A DNA stretch of 64,000 nucleotides from Lamellibrachia columna (GCA_963662155.1 OY759274.1:45555565-45619564); one strand, 5' to 3'. Positions 32,965 to 45,689 are shown, numbered from the stretch's first letter. The notes: generated by a model not told the origin, from the letters alone. Made by a program: numbers and translations.

Positions 32965-35110
32965 ACATGACAAATGGCACAGTGCATCATGCACAGCCAG
33001 AACAAATGGCACAGTGCATCATGCACAGCCAGAACAAATGGCACAGTGCGTCATGCACAGCCAGAACAAATGGCACAGTGCATCATACACAGCCAAAACA
33101 AATGACACAGTGCATCATGCACAGCCAGAACAAATGGCACAGTGCATCATACACAGCCAGAACAAATGGCACAGTGCGTCATGCACAGCCAGAACAAATG
33201 GCACAGTGCATCATGCACAGCCAGAACAAATGACACAGTGCATCATGCACAGCCAGAACAAATGGTACAGTGCATCATGCACAGCCAGAACAAATGCCAC
33301 AGTGCATCATGCACAGCCAGAACAAATGGTACAGTGCATCATGCACAGCCAGAACAAATGCCACAGTGCATCATGCACAGCCAGAACAAATGGCACAGTG
33401 CATCATGCACAGCCAGAACAAATGGCACAGTGCGTCATGCACAGCCAGAACAAATGGCACAGTGCATCATGCACAGCCAGAACAAATGACACAGTGCATC
33501 ATGCACAGCCAGAACAAATGGCACAGTGCATCATGCACAGCCAGAACAAATGGCACAGTGCGTCATGCACAGCCAGAACAAATGGCACAGTGCATCATGC
33601 ACAGCCAGAACAAATGCCACAGTGCATCATGCACAGCCAGAACAAATGGTACAGTGCATCATGCACAGCCAGAACAAATGACACAGTGCATCATGCACAG
33701 CCAGAACAAATGGCACAGTGCATCATGCACAGCCAGAACAAATGGCACAGTGCAACATGCACAGCCAGAACAAATGACACAGTGCATCATGCACAGCCAG
33801 AACAAATGACACAGTGCATCATGCACAGCCAGAACAAATGGCACAGTGCATCATGCACAGCCAGAACAAATGGCACAGTGCGTCATGCACAGCCAGAACA
33901 AATGGCACAGTGCATCATGCACAGCCAGAACAAATTCCACAGTGCATCATGCACAGCCAGAACAAATGACACAGTGCATCATGCACAGCCAGAACAAATG
34001 GCACAGTGCATCATGCACAGCCAGAACAAATGGCACAGTGCAACATGCACAGCCAGAACAAATGACACAGTGCATCATGCACAGCCAGAACAAATGGCAC
34101 AGTGCATCATACACAGCCAGAACAAATGACACAGTGCATCATGCACAGCCAGAACAAATGGCACAGTGCATCATGCACAGCCAGAACAAATGGCACAGTG
34201 CATCATGCACAGCCAGAACAAATGGCACAGTGCATCATGCTCAGCCAGAACAAATGGCACAGTGCATCATGCACAGCCAGAACAAATGGCACAGTGCATC
34301 ATGCACAGCCAGAACAAATGGCACAGTGCATCATGCACAGCCAGAACAAATGGCACAGTGCGTCATGCACAGCCAGAACAAATGGCAAAGTGCATCATGC
34401 ACAGCCAGAACAAATGACAGAGAAAATACATTCAGAAAATGAAGGTGAATCATTTTTTAAAAGGTGGCAAGTTTTCAATGGGTTGCAGTAATTGTGAACT
34501 AATTTGACAATATTCTGTCACAGCCAGAACAAATGGCACAGTGCATCATGCACAGCCAGAACAAATGGCACAGTGCAACATGCACATCCAGAACAAATGA
34601 CAGAGAAAATACATTCAGAAAATGAAGGTGAATCATTTTTTAAAAGGTGGCAAGTTTTCAATGGGTTGCAGTAATTGTGAACTAATTTGACAATATTCTG
34701 TCACAGCCAGAACAAATGGCACAGTGCATCATGCACAGCCAGAACAAATGGCACAGTGCAACATGCACAGCCAGAACAAATGACACAGTGCATCATGCAC
34801 AGCCAGAACAAATGGCACAGTGCATCATGCACAGCCAGAACAAATGGCACAGTGCATCATGCACAGCCAGAACAAATGGCATAGTGCATCATGCACAGCC
34901 AGAACAAATGGCACAGTGCATCATGCACAGCCAGAACAAATGGCACAGTGCGTCATGCACAGCCAGAACAAATGGCACAGTGCATCATGCACAGCCAGAA
35001 CAAATGACAGAGAAAATACATTCAGAAAATGAAGGTGAATCATTTTTTAAAAGGTGGCAAGTTTTCAATGGGTTGCAGTAATTGTGAACTCATTTGACAA
35101 TATTCTGTCT
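32965..35110. repeat. 32-bp minisatellite (about 57 units) with three 105-bp interspersed blocks
   Basis: Unit aaatggcacagtgcatcatg + cacagccagaac. About 45 units run 32965-34415, followed by a block containing gaaaatgaaggtgaatcatt ... gttgcagtaattgtgaact. Then 2-3 units, the same block, about 9-10 units and the block again (ending about 35108). This is a duplicated array-plus-flank, i.e. higher-order structure. Confidence 0.95.
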
Positions 35111-35354
35111 TTTACTTGTAAATAAATGAGTGGCAGTGATAATTTTAACATCTTACTGTTTGCTCTAAAATTGTGCTTACACCTTTTTTATATATCATTA
35201 TACAGGTCCGGGCTTAATTTTATTTATATATTTATATGCAATTTAATGCTGTATTATTTAATATTTTATACATTATAAAAATATGCATTTATGTGTAATA
35301 TTCAACCTCTTTGGTTGCAATTCAAATAAATTTATTACGTAAATGAAGAAAAGA

Positions 35355-35795
35355 AGATAGAGCAAAGGTAGGTTCCTATATAGTGTAATATACAGCCCTT
35401 ACGATTGCTCAAAGATAGGTCCTTATATAGTGTAATATACAGTCCTTACGATTGCTCAAAGGTAGGTCCTTATATAGAGTAACATACAACCCCCACAATC
35501 GCTCAAAGGTAGGTCCTTATATAGTGTAATATACAACCCTCACAACTGCTCAAAGGTAGGTCCTTATATAGTGTAATATACAGCCCTTACAACCATTCAA
35601 AGGTAGCTCTTTATATAGTGTAATGTACAGCCCTTACAACCGCTCAAAGGTAGGCCCTTTATAGTGTAATATACAGCCCTTAAAACTGCTCAAAGGTAGG
35701 TCCTTTTATAGTGTACTTTACAGCCCTTACAACTGCTCAAAGGTAGGTACTTATATAGTGTAATATACAGCCCTTATGACTGTTCAAAGCATCTT
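35355..35795. repeat. Minisatellite, 47-bp unit, about 9 copies, derived from dispersed element E
   Basis: Unit ccttatatagtgtaatatac + agcccttac..gctcaaaggta. The last copy runs into ttcaaagcatcttacacttc and accccc, i.e. the continuation of element E seen at 9845-10050. Confidence 0.92.
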
Positions 35796-36276
35796 ACACT
35801 TCACCCCCAACAGACCAGTTCATTCCAACACCAACTCGACTTCAGAATAAAATTTCAAAGATGGAAATGGGATGACATAATTATGCTAGTAGCACCTTTC
35901 ATGCAGATGTTGATACATAAAATGCCAGTTAGGTAGCTACTGCACCCTGAACACTGCTACTTGCAATACTGCGCTCGCTCACAATAACAATGCTGTTCAA
36001 ACACTGCTAGAGATAAATCAAGGCTCGCCACTAATCTGGCATGCTGGAATTGGAAATCAAACCTAATGGACGTGCTACTCCTGAGCAGAATTTCAAATGT
36101 TCTGTAGTCATTTTGTCGAAGCATGCAGATGCACAGAGATGATGTTGTAAATGTTCACATATGAATCTCTGTGGCTATGGAACACAATTACTTTAAGCAC
36201 CAGTGATTGCCAACTGTCTCACTAACAATAGATCCTGTCCTCCATTCACAGACTGCAACCTGTCAACAGCTGTGTC

Positions 36277-36635
36277 CAGGGCTGGGTCCAATTATGTAGT
36301 TGTAACTGATTACAGTAAAATGCTATAATTGTAAGTGCAATTAAAATATGTTGTGTCACTGCAATTACAGTATGTTTCATATGACAAACTACCTGAAAAA
36401 AACTATAAAAAAAAATATCAATATCCATTAACACAAGTTGAAAATTAAAAAAATCAGCAACAGACAACATATAATTACTAAATGGTGAATATACTTGGCT
36501 CTACATAATACAATTTTAACTGTAATTGTAACAGTGCAGTTGTAATCAATTTGAACATTTTAGAAGTGTAATTGAAGTGAAAAATTAAACATAATTGTAA
36601 CTGATTTGATTTTGTGTAATTGGACCTAACCTTAG
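36277..36635. mobile_element. hAT-like MITE (TGTAATTG family)
   Basis: Ends cagggctgggtccaattatg and (reverse complement) ctaaggttaggtccaattac; interior dense in ctgtaattgta / gtaactgattaca inverted motifs. Flanks ctgtgtcc / ttgtatcc agree at 6 of 8 positions, a possible 8-bp target duplication. Confidence 0.6.
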
Positions 36636-36639
36636 TTGT

Positions 36640-37570
36640 ATCCAACCAAGTTAACTTATTCATCTTCAGCAACACAGATGCATCAGAAAATGAGTATAAT
36701 ATTATGCATAACAATCTGGCATATAAAAATTTCTCTTACATGCCATTGAAGTGAACCATATTTCAATAAACAATTCAATTATTTGTGCCAGACGTTTATA
36801 CATGTGGTCTTGTTTACCATTATTTAGATGGTCGCACAGGTATGTTGGTTACATGTGAAATACTGCAATGAATAAAAAATGTCTCCAACCAATTTAGCTT
36901 CTGTCAATGCCACTGACAGGATATGTCATCTATGTCAGGTGTCATCTATGTCAGGTGTCATCTATGTCAGGTGTCATCTATATTAGGTGACATCTATTTT
37001 AGCAACATTGATCTATGCAATACAGTAAATCTGCTATGCCGAACACGTGTCAAAGGTGAACAATTATCCACAATGTCTGTTTCAAAGTCCTGTGTTTAGA
37101 GGTAACTGGATATAGATAAGAGTCTGCCTTCACTGTTATCTAATGTTAACTGCCTGTGAATATTCAAACATTTAGATGTGTGAATTCATAGATTTTGAGC
37201 AATAAAATAGGGAGATTTCCATAATAATTTATTTCTTTGCAGTCATGAAGATTGAATAAAAGTACTGGAACAAAATATGCATTTGCTAAAACCAAACGTG
37301 TACACTTCGCTAGAACATATTTTAAACTAAAATCCAATGTGTGTGTATAATTTACATATATATATATATATATAATAAAAAGACTACTAGAAGAAATAAA
37401 AGGTATATATACACCTGTAAACAGTTATTAGAAATGTATAATGAATAAGTTTCGTACTATCTATAAAAAAGTCATTCTGAGCAGACTAAAAATAAGTATA
37501 ATTATAAATGCTATTGGTTAAAACAGCATCAGTTAATAAAACAGTCCTTTGTCCTGTTTGTTTTTATTTC
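36640..37570. other. Intron; short 17-bp repeat (4 copies) at 36925-36985 and TA repeat at 37358-37373
   Basis: tgtcatctatgtcaggt is repeated four times; otherwise nothing recognised. Confidence 0.6.
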
Positions 37571-37574
37571 GGGT

Positions 37575-38528
37575 AAGGGGTAGCATGTACAACACTGGGT
37601 AAGGGGTATCATGTACAACACTGGGTAAGGGGTATCATGTACAACATTGGGTAAGGGTTAGCGTGTACAACATTGGGTAAGGGGTAGCGTGTACAACATT
37701 GGGTAAGGGGTAGCGTGTAAAACATTGGGTAAGGGATAGCGTGTAAAACATTGGGTAAGGGGTAGCGTGTAAAACATTGGGTAAGGGATAGCGTGTACAA
37801 CATTGGGTAAGGGGTAGCGTGTAAAACATTGGGTAAGGGATAGCGTGTAAAACATTGGGTAAGGGGTAGCGTGTACAACATTGGGTAAGGGATAGCGTGT
37901 ACAACATTGGGTAAGGGATAGCGTGTACAACATTGGGTAAGGGGTAGCGTGTAAAACATTGGGTAAGGGATAGCGTGTACAACATTGGGTAAGGGGTAGC
38001 GTGTAAAACATTGGGTAAGGGATAGCGTGTACAACATTGGGTAAGGGGTAGCATGTACAACATTGGGTAAGGGATAGCGTGTAAAACATTGGGTAAGGGG
38101 TAGCGTGTACAACATTGGGTAAGGGGTAGCGTGTAAAACATTGGGTAAGGGGTAGCGTGTACAACATTGGGTAAGGGGTAGCGTGTACAACATTGGGTAA
38201 GGGGTAGCGTGTACAACATTGGGTAAGGGGTAGCGTGTACAACATTGGGTAAGGGGTAGTGTGTACAACATTGGGTAATGGATAGTGTGTAAAACATTGG
38301 GTAAGGGGTAGAGTGTACAACATTGGGTAAGGGGTAGTGTGTACAACATTGGGTAAGGGGTAGCGTGTACAACATTGGGTAAGGGGTAGCGTGTACAACA
38401 TTGGGTAAGGGATAGTGTTTACAACATTGGGTAAGGGATAGCGTGTAAAACATTGGGTAAGGGGTAGTGTGTACAACATTGGGTAAGGGGTAGTGTTTAC
38501 AACATTGGGTAAGGGGTAGCATTTACAA
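37575..38528. repeat. Minisatellite, 26-bp unit, about 36 copies, grown from LINE coding sequence
   Basis: Unit cattgggtaaggggtagcgt + gtacaa. On the minus strand the first unit (38500-38528) continues the LINE ORF C-terminus (KCYPLPNV). All three minus frames are open only because the unit lacks stops. Confidence 0.96.
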
Positions 38529-39765
38529 CATCGCATATTATATGGCACAACCCTTGCAGTTGGTAGGAGTTTGTGCAGTTCATGCTGCGGTTGTTCAATT
38601 TGTTTAAAAAAGTGTTCACATATAACTATATATGTCTCTCTTTCAAAGTAACCAGCTGCACATGTGCTAGTGCCTCGATATAGGGTGTGTCCGGGCATAT
38701 AATGTTCATAGCACGTCTTTGCACTCGCTCCAAATCACTTTGCAGAACCAGTGTGAGTGGACCATGCAGGGCAAGCGTATTCCAGCGTCGGCCAGACCAC
38801 CGTCAAGTATTCCAGCGTCGGCCAGACCACCGTCAAGTATTCCAGCGTCGGCCAGACTACCGTCAAGTATTCCAGCATCGGCCAGACCACCGTCAAGTAT
38901 TCCAGCGTCGGCCAGACCACCGTCAAGTATTCCAGCATCGGCCAGACCACCGTCAAGTATTCCAGTGTCGGCCAGACCACCGTCAAGTATACTGCTAAAA
39001 GGTCTTTAACGGCCGTTTCCCCAACATGTACGTCCCATGACAGATTGCTGATAATAGTGATACCAAGTACCTTTGCCTCAATTACTCTCTGGGTTTCTCT
39101 TCCGTTGATATGTATGGGATGGAAATCTTTCCTTGTTTTTTTAGAAAAATCAATAAGTTCTTTTGTCTTATTTTGGTTGATTTTCATGTCATTTTGTGTT
39201 GTCCAACTGTACACCACATGAGCTGCTTCCTGGAGGGTTGGCACCTGGTGTCCAGTGTAGACGATGCTCATGTCATCAATGTATTTGTAAGAAACACACG
39301 CCGTTTTTAAGTAATTTATTATGAGGAGGAAAGTGCAGCTTTGTGCCTTGTGGAACTCCTCCGTGGATGTGGTTCCAGCTGGATGCTGCGGTAAGTTTTG
39401 AAGTAGAGCGTTGTGATTGATTAGGTCAAATGCCTTAGAAAAGTCAAGTAATAATTCCTGGATGGATGCTATTCGTTTCAACTTGCTCTGGTCGTTGCTA
39501 GAGCATGGGCACCGACATATGCAGAACGACAGATACATGGAACATGCCCCTCCCAAAGTGAGCTGTTGCAGACCGTGCAGCAACTGGATTGGCAAGCAAG
39601 GTGGACAAATCTTTAAGAACCCAGTTTGGCATAGAGACCATGTGCTTTATCCGTGTCTAGTTTGTGAAGGTGATGTTCCACCTCCTCAACTGAGACAACA
39701 TATTCAGCAGGTACAGATGACACTTCAAGATGAAGGTAGTCATTGCCAGCATTCAGGGCAGGTAG
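38505..39765 (-). pseudogene. Degenerate non-LTR retrotransposon reverse transcriptase with an internal minisatellite
   Basis: The minus strand shows in order: VSVEEVEHHLHKLDTDKAHG, LLLDFSKAFDLINHNALL, YKYIDDMSIV (the YxDD catalytic motif as YIDD), KINQNKTKELIDFSKKT, KVLGITIISNLSWDVHV, KDLLAVY, VVWPTLEY (repeated), ACPAWSTHTG, LERVQRRAMNI and ELHKLLPT. These are hallmarks of a LINE RT. Frameshifts near 38640 and 38740, plus stops and a gap before YIDD, make it non-functional. Residue order fits the CR1/jockey-type groups; the clade is not settled. Confidence 0.9.
38775..38992. repeat. In-frame 30-bp minisatellite inside the LINE RT, 7 copies
   Basis: Unit tattccagcgtcggccagac + caccgtcaag, encoding the ten-residue repeat EYLTVVWPTL on the minus strand. 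It duplicates exactly the LINE segment between LLAVY and ACPAW. Confidence 0.95.
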
Positions 39766-39769
39766 ATGG

Positions 39770-41040
39770 TCACTCACTCACTTGAAGAAGTCAGTTATGA
39801 TTCCAAAATAAAACAAATTAATGACGAAACTGGTTGAGACATACCTTTTTGTGTGGAAATTGTCCAAAAAAGCTTAGAGCAAATGAAAAATCTCTGTTGG
39901 GGGACAATTTGATTTAATTGCAAGAGGGCATTGGTGACTGTAAAATGAGAAAAAATTTGTCCAATTTTACCAAAAGCAGATTTTATTTAAATTCTGGATG
40001 TTAATAATTTTGCTCAAAATTTGGGAGATCCCATCAAACGAGGCAATATGGAACCTCTGTGAACTATATTTATGAAGTTAAGTTTCTGGACTTACTTTTG
40101 CATGTTACAAAATGTGACACTGTTATAATACCAGGTGTGTTCTACTGCCACTAGTTCTAGCTGTGTTTAGATTTCTTGCCACGACCACCACATCCTCATA
40201 CATTTGCCTTGGTTTTTGCCCGTCACTCCATGGCACATTGATCAACCACTGGTGTCTCTAAGGACTTCAAGTATTGATACAAACACTTCCGGCCACATAT
40301 CTCGCATGCGGGCAAAGAAATATCATCCACCAATCTGATATCAAAGGTGATGTGCCAGAGAGATGTTATAAAGTTACAAAAACTCAGCGTCATATCTGAA
40401 CAGCCTGCCACTGTACCGCACTGCGCAGATGAGTTCAGCGCACAGAACATGTCAAGCAAAATTACTTTCTTGCATGTGACTACACACTGATCTAATTATA
40501 TACATGTGCTGACTAACAATGCCTTAGTTGAGATACTAATGGGCTGGTGGAGATGGAACCGTAGCTGTGGTGTCTTGCATCATGTTAACTACATGCAGTC
40601 TGTAGCAGGCCAAGAAGCCCTTACAAGCTCTGACAGTTGGTTTATAGTGACAGCCGTCTCATAGGGCCATCCTTATGTATTCAAGGCATCATGCTAACAG
40701 TCCACGGCCTGCTGTCTATGTCACAGATCAACTCCAGGTAAAGCTGTCCTTTGGCTTCGTTTACAGGATGCACAAATAAACACCTAAAACTCGGTGATTT
40801 TGTGCCATATGTGTCACCAATGTGGACTAGACACCATTACTACAAAGTGTTTTTAATATTTTTTCATTGTAGCATCTGGAGAAAAGACTACTTTGCATTG
40901 CCCTACGGGAACCTGCTTTTATAACTATATGTTACTGGAGAACGCAGGAACTAACTGCTTATATATGTTATGGATATTAACTGTTGATTGAATCATGATG
41001 CCTTGCTAAAGTACGCCAAATTGAAGTACAGCTTCAGACC
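39770..41040. other. Intron, nothing recognised
   Basis: No convincing exon or element. Confidence 0.35.
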
Positions 41041-41044
41041 AGTC

Positions 41045-41235
41045 TCATATCACAGGGAATACTCTTTTGTTCTGCTAAACGTCCACATCTCTCATATCAC
41101 ATGGAATACTCTTTTGTTCTGCTTGCTAAACGTCCACATCTCTCATATCACAGGGAATACTCTTTTGTTCTGCTAAACGTCCACATCTCTCATATCACAG
41201 GGAATACTCTTTTGTTCTGCTAAACGTCCACATCA
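41045..41235. repeat. Minisatellite, 47-bp unit, 4 copies
   Basis: ctctcatatcacagggaata + ctcttttgttctgctaaacg; one copy has a 4-nt duplication (tgct). Confidence 0.93.
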
Positions 41236-41334
41236 GTCTATCAAATAATACACTATGGCTGAATATTGTGAAGATGGTAAATTGTCATGTGTGTCTATCA
41301 TAAGAAAAGCATAGTTGGGTGTTTTCAGGACAGA

Positions 41335-42900
41335 CTTGGTAGCATTGGTGTAGTGGACAAGTGTACAATAGACAGATGTGACAGCTATGGTGTAGTAGCC
41401 AAGTGTACAATAGACAGTTGTGATAGCTATGGTGTAGTGGACAAGTGTACAAGAAACAGACGTGATAGCTATGGTGTAGTAGCCAAGTGTACAATAGACA
41501 GTTGTGACAGCTATGGTGTAGTGGACAAGTGTACAAGAAACAGATGTGATAGCTATGGTGTAGTAGCCAAGTGTACAATAGACAGATGTGATAGCGATGG
41601 TGTAGTGGACAAGTGTACAATAGACAGATGTGATAGCGATGGTGTAGTAGCCAAGTGTACAATAGACAGTTGTGACAGCTATGGTGTAGTAGCCAAGTGT
41701 ACAATAGACAGATGTGATAGCAATGGTGTAGTAGCCAAGTGTACAATAGACAGTTGTGACAGCTATGGTGTAGTAGCCAAGTGTACAATAGACAGTTGTG
41801 ACAGCAATGGTGTAGTGGACAAGTGTACAAGAAACAGATGTGATAGCTATGGTGTAGTAGCCAAGTGTACAATAGACAGTTGTGACAGCTATGGTGTAGT
41901 AGCCAAGTGTACAATAGACAGATGTGATAGCTATGGTGTAGTAGCCAAGTGTACAATAGACAGATGTGATAGCTATGGTGTAGTAGCCAAGTGTACAATA
42001 GACAGTTGTGACAGCTATGGTGTAGTAGCCAACTGTACAATAGACAGTTGTGATAGCTATGGTGTAGTAGCCAAGTGTACAATAGACAGTTGTGATAGCT
42101 ATGGTGTAGTAGCCAAGTGTACAATAGACAGGTGTGACAGCTATGGTGTAGTAGCCAAGTGTACAATAGACAGATGTGACAGCTATGGTGTAGTAGCCAA
42201 GTGTACAATAGACAGATGTGACAGCTATGGTGTAGTAGCCAAGTGTACAATAGACAGATGTGACAGCTATGGTGTAGTAGCCAAGTGTACAATAGACAGG
42301 TGTGACAGCTATGGTGTAGTAGCCAAGTGTACAATAGACAGGTGTGATAGCTATGGTGTAGTAGCCAAGTGTACAATAGACAGGTGTGACAGCTATGGTG
42401 TAGTAGCCAAGTGTACAATAGACAGATGTGACAGCTATGGTGTAGTAGCCAAGTGTACAATTGACAGATGTGACAGCTATGGTGTAGTAGCCAAGTGTAC
42501 AATAGACAGATGTGATAGCTATGGTGTAGTAGCCAAGTGTACAATAGACATATGTGACAGCTATGGTGTAGTAGCCAAGTGTACAATAGACAGATGTGAT
42601 AGCTATGGTGTAGTAGCCAAGTGTACAATAGACAGGTGTGATAGCTATGGTGTAGTAGCCAAGTGTACAATAGACAGGTGTGATAGCTATGGTGTAGTAG
42701 CCAAGTGTACAATAGACAGATGTGACAGCTATGGTGTAGTAGCCAAATGTACAAGAGACAGACGTGGTAGCCATGGTGCAGTACCCAAGTGTACAAGAAA
42801 CGTGATAGCTATGGTGAAGTAGCCAAGTGTACAATAGACAGATGTGATAGCTATGGTGAAGTAGTCGAGTGTACAATAGACAGATGTAGCTATGGTGTAG
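41335..42900. repeat. Minisatellite, 42-bp unit, about 36 copies
   Basis: Unit gtgtagtagccaagtgtaca + atagacagatgtgacagcta. On the minus strand it reads the 14-residue repeat CTLGYYTIAITSVY. Same repeat family as 43085-45430 and as the 26 nt inside the exon at 45438-45633. Confidence 0.97.
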
Positions 42901-43080
42901 TACAGAAACAGTAAGAGGAAATATTTATTAGTCCCAAAGACATAACAAAACAGATTATTCAACACAAAAACCATACAATATATTACATTTATGCCGACAT
43001 GAGAAAACGATTGTGGTAAGAATATAGAGTACAGTCGGAAAATAAAATATAGTAGAAAAGTTAAAATAAAGATAGTAGCC
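42895..43080. repeat. Flanking duplicated block, copy 1 (copy 2 at 45039-45180)
   Basis: aggaaatatttattagtccc, then aaagacataa and gaatatagagtac occur at both places, so a unit of array plus flank was duplicated. Confidence 0.85.
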
Positions 43081-43084
43081 AAGA

Positions 43085-45430
43085 CTTGTTAGCTATGGTT
43101 TGTAGCCAAGACATGTTAGCTATGGTATAGTAGTCAAGTGTACAAGAGAGACATGATAGCTATGGCGAGGTAGCCAAGTGCACAATAGACATATGTGATA
43201 GCTATGGAATAGTAGTCAAGTATACAATAGGCATATGTGATAGTTATGGCATAGTAGCCAAGTTTCCAATAGACAGATGTGATAGCTATAGCATAGTAGC
43301 CAAGTGTACAATAGACAGGTGTGTTAGTTATGGTGTAGTAGTCAAGTGTGCAAGAGACAGACGTGATAGCTATGGTGTAGTAGCCAAGTGTACAAGAAAC
43401 ATGTGATAGCTATGGTGAAGTAGCCAAGTGTACAATAGACAGATGTGATAGCTATGGTGTAGTAACCAAGTGTACAAGTGACAGACATGATAGCTATGGT
43501 GAAGTAGACACTACAATAGACAGATATAGCTATGGTGTAGTAGCCAAGTGTACAAGAGACAGACATGATAGCTATGGTGAAGTAGACACAGTACAATAGA
43601 CAAATATAGCTATGGTGTAGTAGCCAAGTGTACAAGTGACAGACATGATAGCTATGGTGAAGTAGACACAGTACAATAGACAAATATAGCTATGGTGTAG
43701 TAGCCAAGTGTACAAGTGACAGACATGATAGCTATGGTGAAGTAGACACAGTACAATAGACAAATATAGATATGGTGTAGTAGCCAAGTGTACAAGAGAC
43801 AGACATGATAGCTATGGTGAAGTAGACACAGTACAATAGACAAATATAGCTATGGTGTAGTAGCCAAGTGTACAAGAGACAGACATGATAGCTATGGTGA
43901 AGTAGACACAGTACAATAGACAAATATAGCTATGGTGTAGTAGCCAAGTGTACAAGAGACAGACATGATAGCTATGGTGAAGTAGACACAGTACAATAGA
44001 CAAATATAGCTATGGTGTAGTAGCCAAGTGTACAAGAGACAGACATGATAGCTATGGTGAAGTAGACACAGTACAATAGACAAATATAGCTATGGTGTAG
44101 TAGCCAAGTGTACAAAGAGACAGACATGATAGCTATGGTGAAGTAGACACAGTACAATAGACAAATATAGCTATGGTGTAGTAGCCAAGTGTACAAGAGA
44201 CAGACATGATAGCTATGGTGAAGTAGACACAGTACAATAGACAAATATAGCTATGGTGTAGTAGCCAAGTGTACAAGAGACAGACATGATAGCTATGGTG
44301 AAGTAGACACAGTACAATAGACAAATATAGCTATGGTGTAGTAGCCAAGTGTACAAGAGACAGACATGATAGCTATGGTGAAGTAGACACAGTACAATAG
44401 ACAAATATAGCTATGGTGTAGTAGCCAAGTGTACAAAGAGACAGACATGATAGCTATGGTGAAGTAGACACAGTACAATAGACAAATATAGCTATGGTGT
44501 AGTAGCCAAGTGTACAAGAGACAGACATGATAGCTATGGTGAAGTAGACACAGTACAATAGACAAATATAGCTATGGTGTAGTAGCCAAGTGTACAAGAG
44601 ACAGACATGATAGCTATGGTGAAGTAGACACAGTACAATAGACAAATATAGCTATGGTGTAGTAGCCAAGTGTACAAGAGACAGACATGATAGCTATGGT
44701 TTAGTAGCCAAGTGTACAAGAGACAGACATGATAGCTATGGTGTAGTAGCCAAGTGTACAAGAGACAGACATGATAGCTATGGTGTAGTAGCCAAGTGTA
44801 CAAGAGACAGACATGATAGCTATGGTGTAGTAGCCAAGTGTACAAGAGACAGACATGATAGCTATGGTGTAGTAGCCAAGTGTACAAGAGACAGACATGA
44901 TAGCTATGGTGTAGTAGCCAAGTGTACAAGAGACAGACATGATAGCTATGGTGTAGTAGCCAAGTGTACAAGAGACAGACATGATAGCTATGGTGTAGTA
45001 GCCAAGTGTACAAGAGACAGACATGATAGCTATGGTTTAGTACAGGAACAGTTACAGGAAATATTTATTAGTCCCAAAGACATAAAAAAAATAGTATTCA
45101 GCACAAAAACCATGGTAAGTGGTAAGAATATAGAGTACGGTCTGAAAATAAAAGATAATAGCCAAATGAAAATAAAAGATAGTAACCAAGACTTGTTAGC
45201 TATGGTTTGTAGCCAAGACTTGTTAGCTAGGGTGTAGTAGCAAAGACATGTTAGATATGGTGTAGTAGCCAAGACATGTTAGCTATGGTATAGTAGTCAA
45301 GTGTACAAGAGAGAGACATGATAGCTATGGCGAGGTAGTCAAGTGTACAATAGACAGACATGATAGCTATGGTGTAACAGCTAAGTGTACAAGAGACATA
45401 CATGACAGAACTTTATTGTATAGTAGTCAA
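43085..45430. repeat. Composite minisatellite: 80-bp higher-order units then 42-43-bp units
   Basis: From about 43480 to 44690 an 80-bp dimer repeats (one full unit ending agacagacatgatagctatg plus a shortened unit tacaatagacaaatatagct). From 44690 to 45035 the simple 42-bp unit repeats 8 times; degenerate units continue to within about 30 nt of the splice donor at 45437. Confidence 0.95.
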
Positions 45431-45437
45431 GACTTAC

Positions 45438-45633
45438 TGTCAGTGGGTGAGTCAGACATGATAGCTATGGTGTAGTAGTCGATGGGAGGCAGGTCCTTGC
45501 AAGGAGTGCTCCCACAGCTGAGTGAGAGAGGAGAGGAAGGCTGAGAGTGAAGCTGGTCAATACCCTCCACAGACATCTTCCACCACCGTCAGTTGGTGCG
45601 TAGTGGGGTGTGTTAGCAAGTAAAGCAGCACAT
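45438..45633 (-). CDS. APBB2-like: First coding exon of the APBB gene (CDS 45438-45576; 5' UTR 45577-45633)
   Basis: A strong acceptor (cctgtcttgcag) at 45634 and consensus donor (gtaagt) at 45437 define the exon. The ATG at 45576-45574 has purines at -3 and -1 and follows in-frame stops, so it is the natural start. It encodes 46 residues beginning MSVEGIDQLHSQ plus one base, and this phase-1 end matches the exon at 29644-29907. The segment YYTIAIMS (residues 34-41) is encoded by 26 nt at 45453-45478 that are identical to the core of the 42/80-bp minisatellite filling the intron from 45430 down to 41340. The exon therefore contains the seed unit of that array, or was built from it. I do not recognise a domain here. 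Confidence 0.65.
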
Positions 45634-45689
45634 CTGCAAGACAGGTTAGTAGTTGGTGCTCAAGTACATTTAGTTTCAATGTTAGTGCA

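Noticed and set aside
32960..34442. 389-codon and overlapping frames
   Set aside because: The 32-bp unit has no stop in any plus frame, so all three read through; purely repeat-driven.
37609..38698. 246-346-codon minus-strand frames with PLPNV / TQCC repeats
   Set aside because: 26-bp minisatellite read-through. Only the first about 55 residues of the longest one (LINE C-terminus) have protein homology.
41233..42876. Open frames of about 500-550 codons on both strands
   Set aside because: They are translations of the stop-free 42-bp minisatellite (14-residue period) on both strands; no start context, domain or codon structure.
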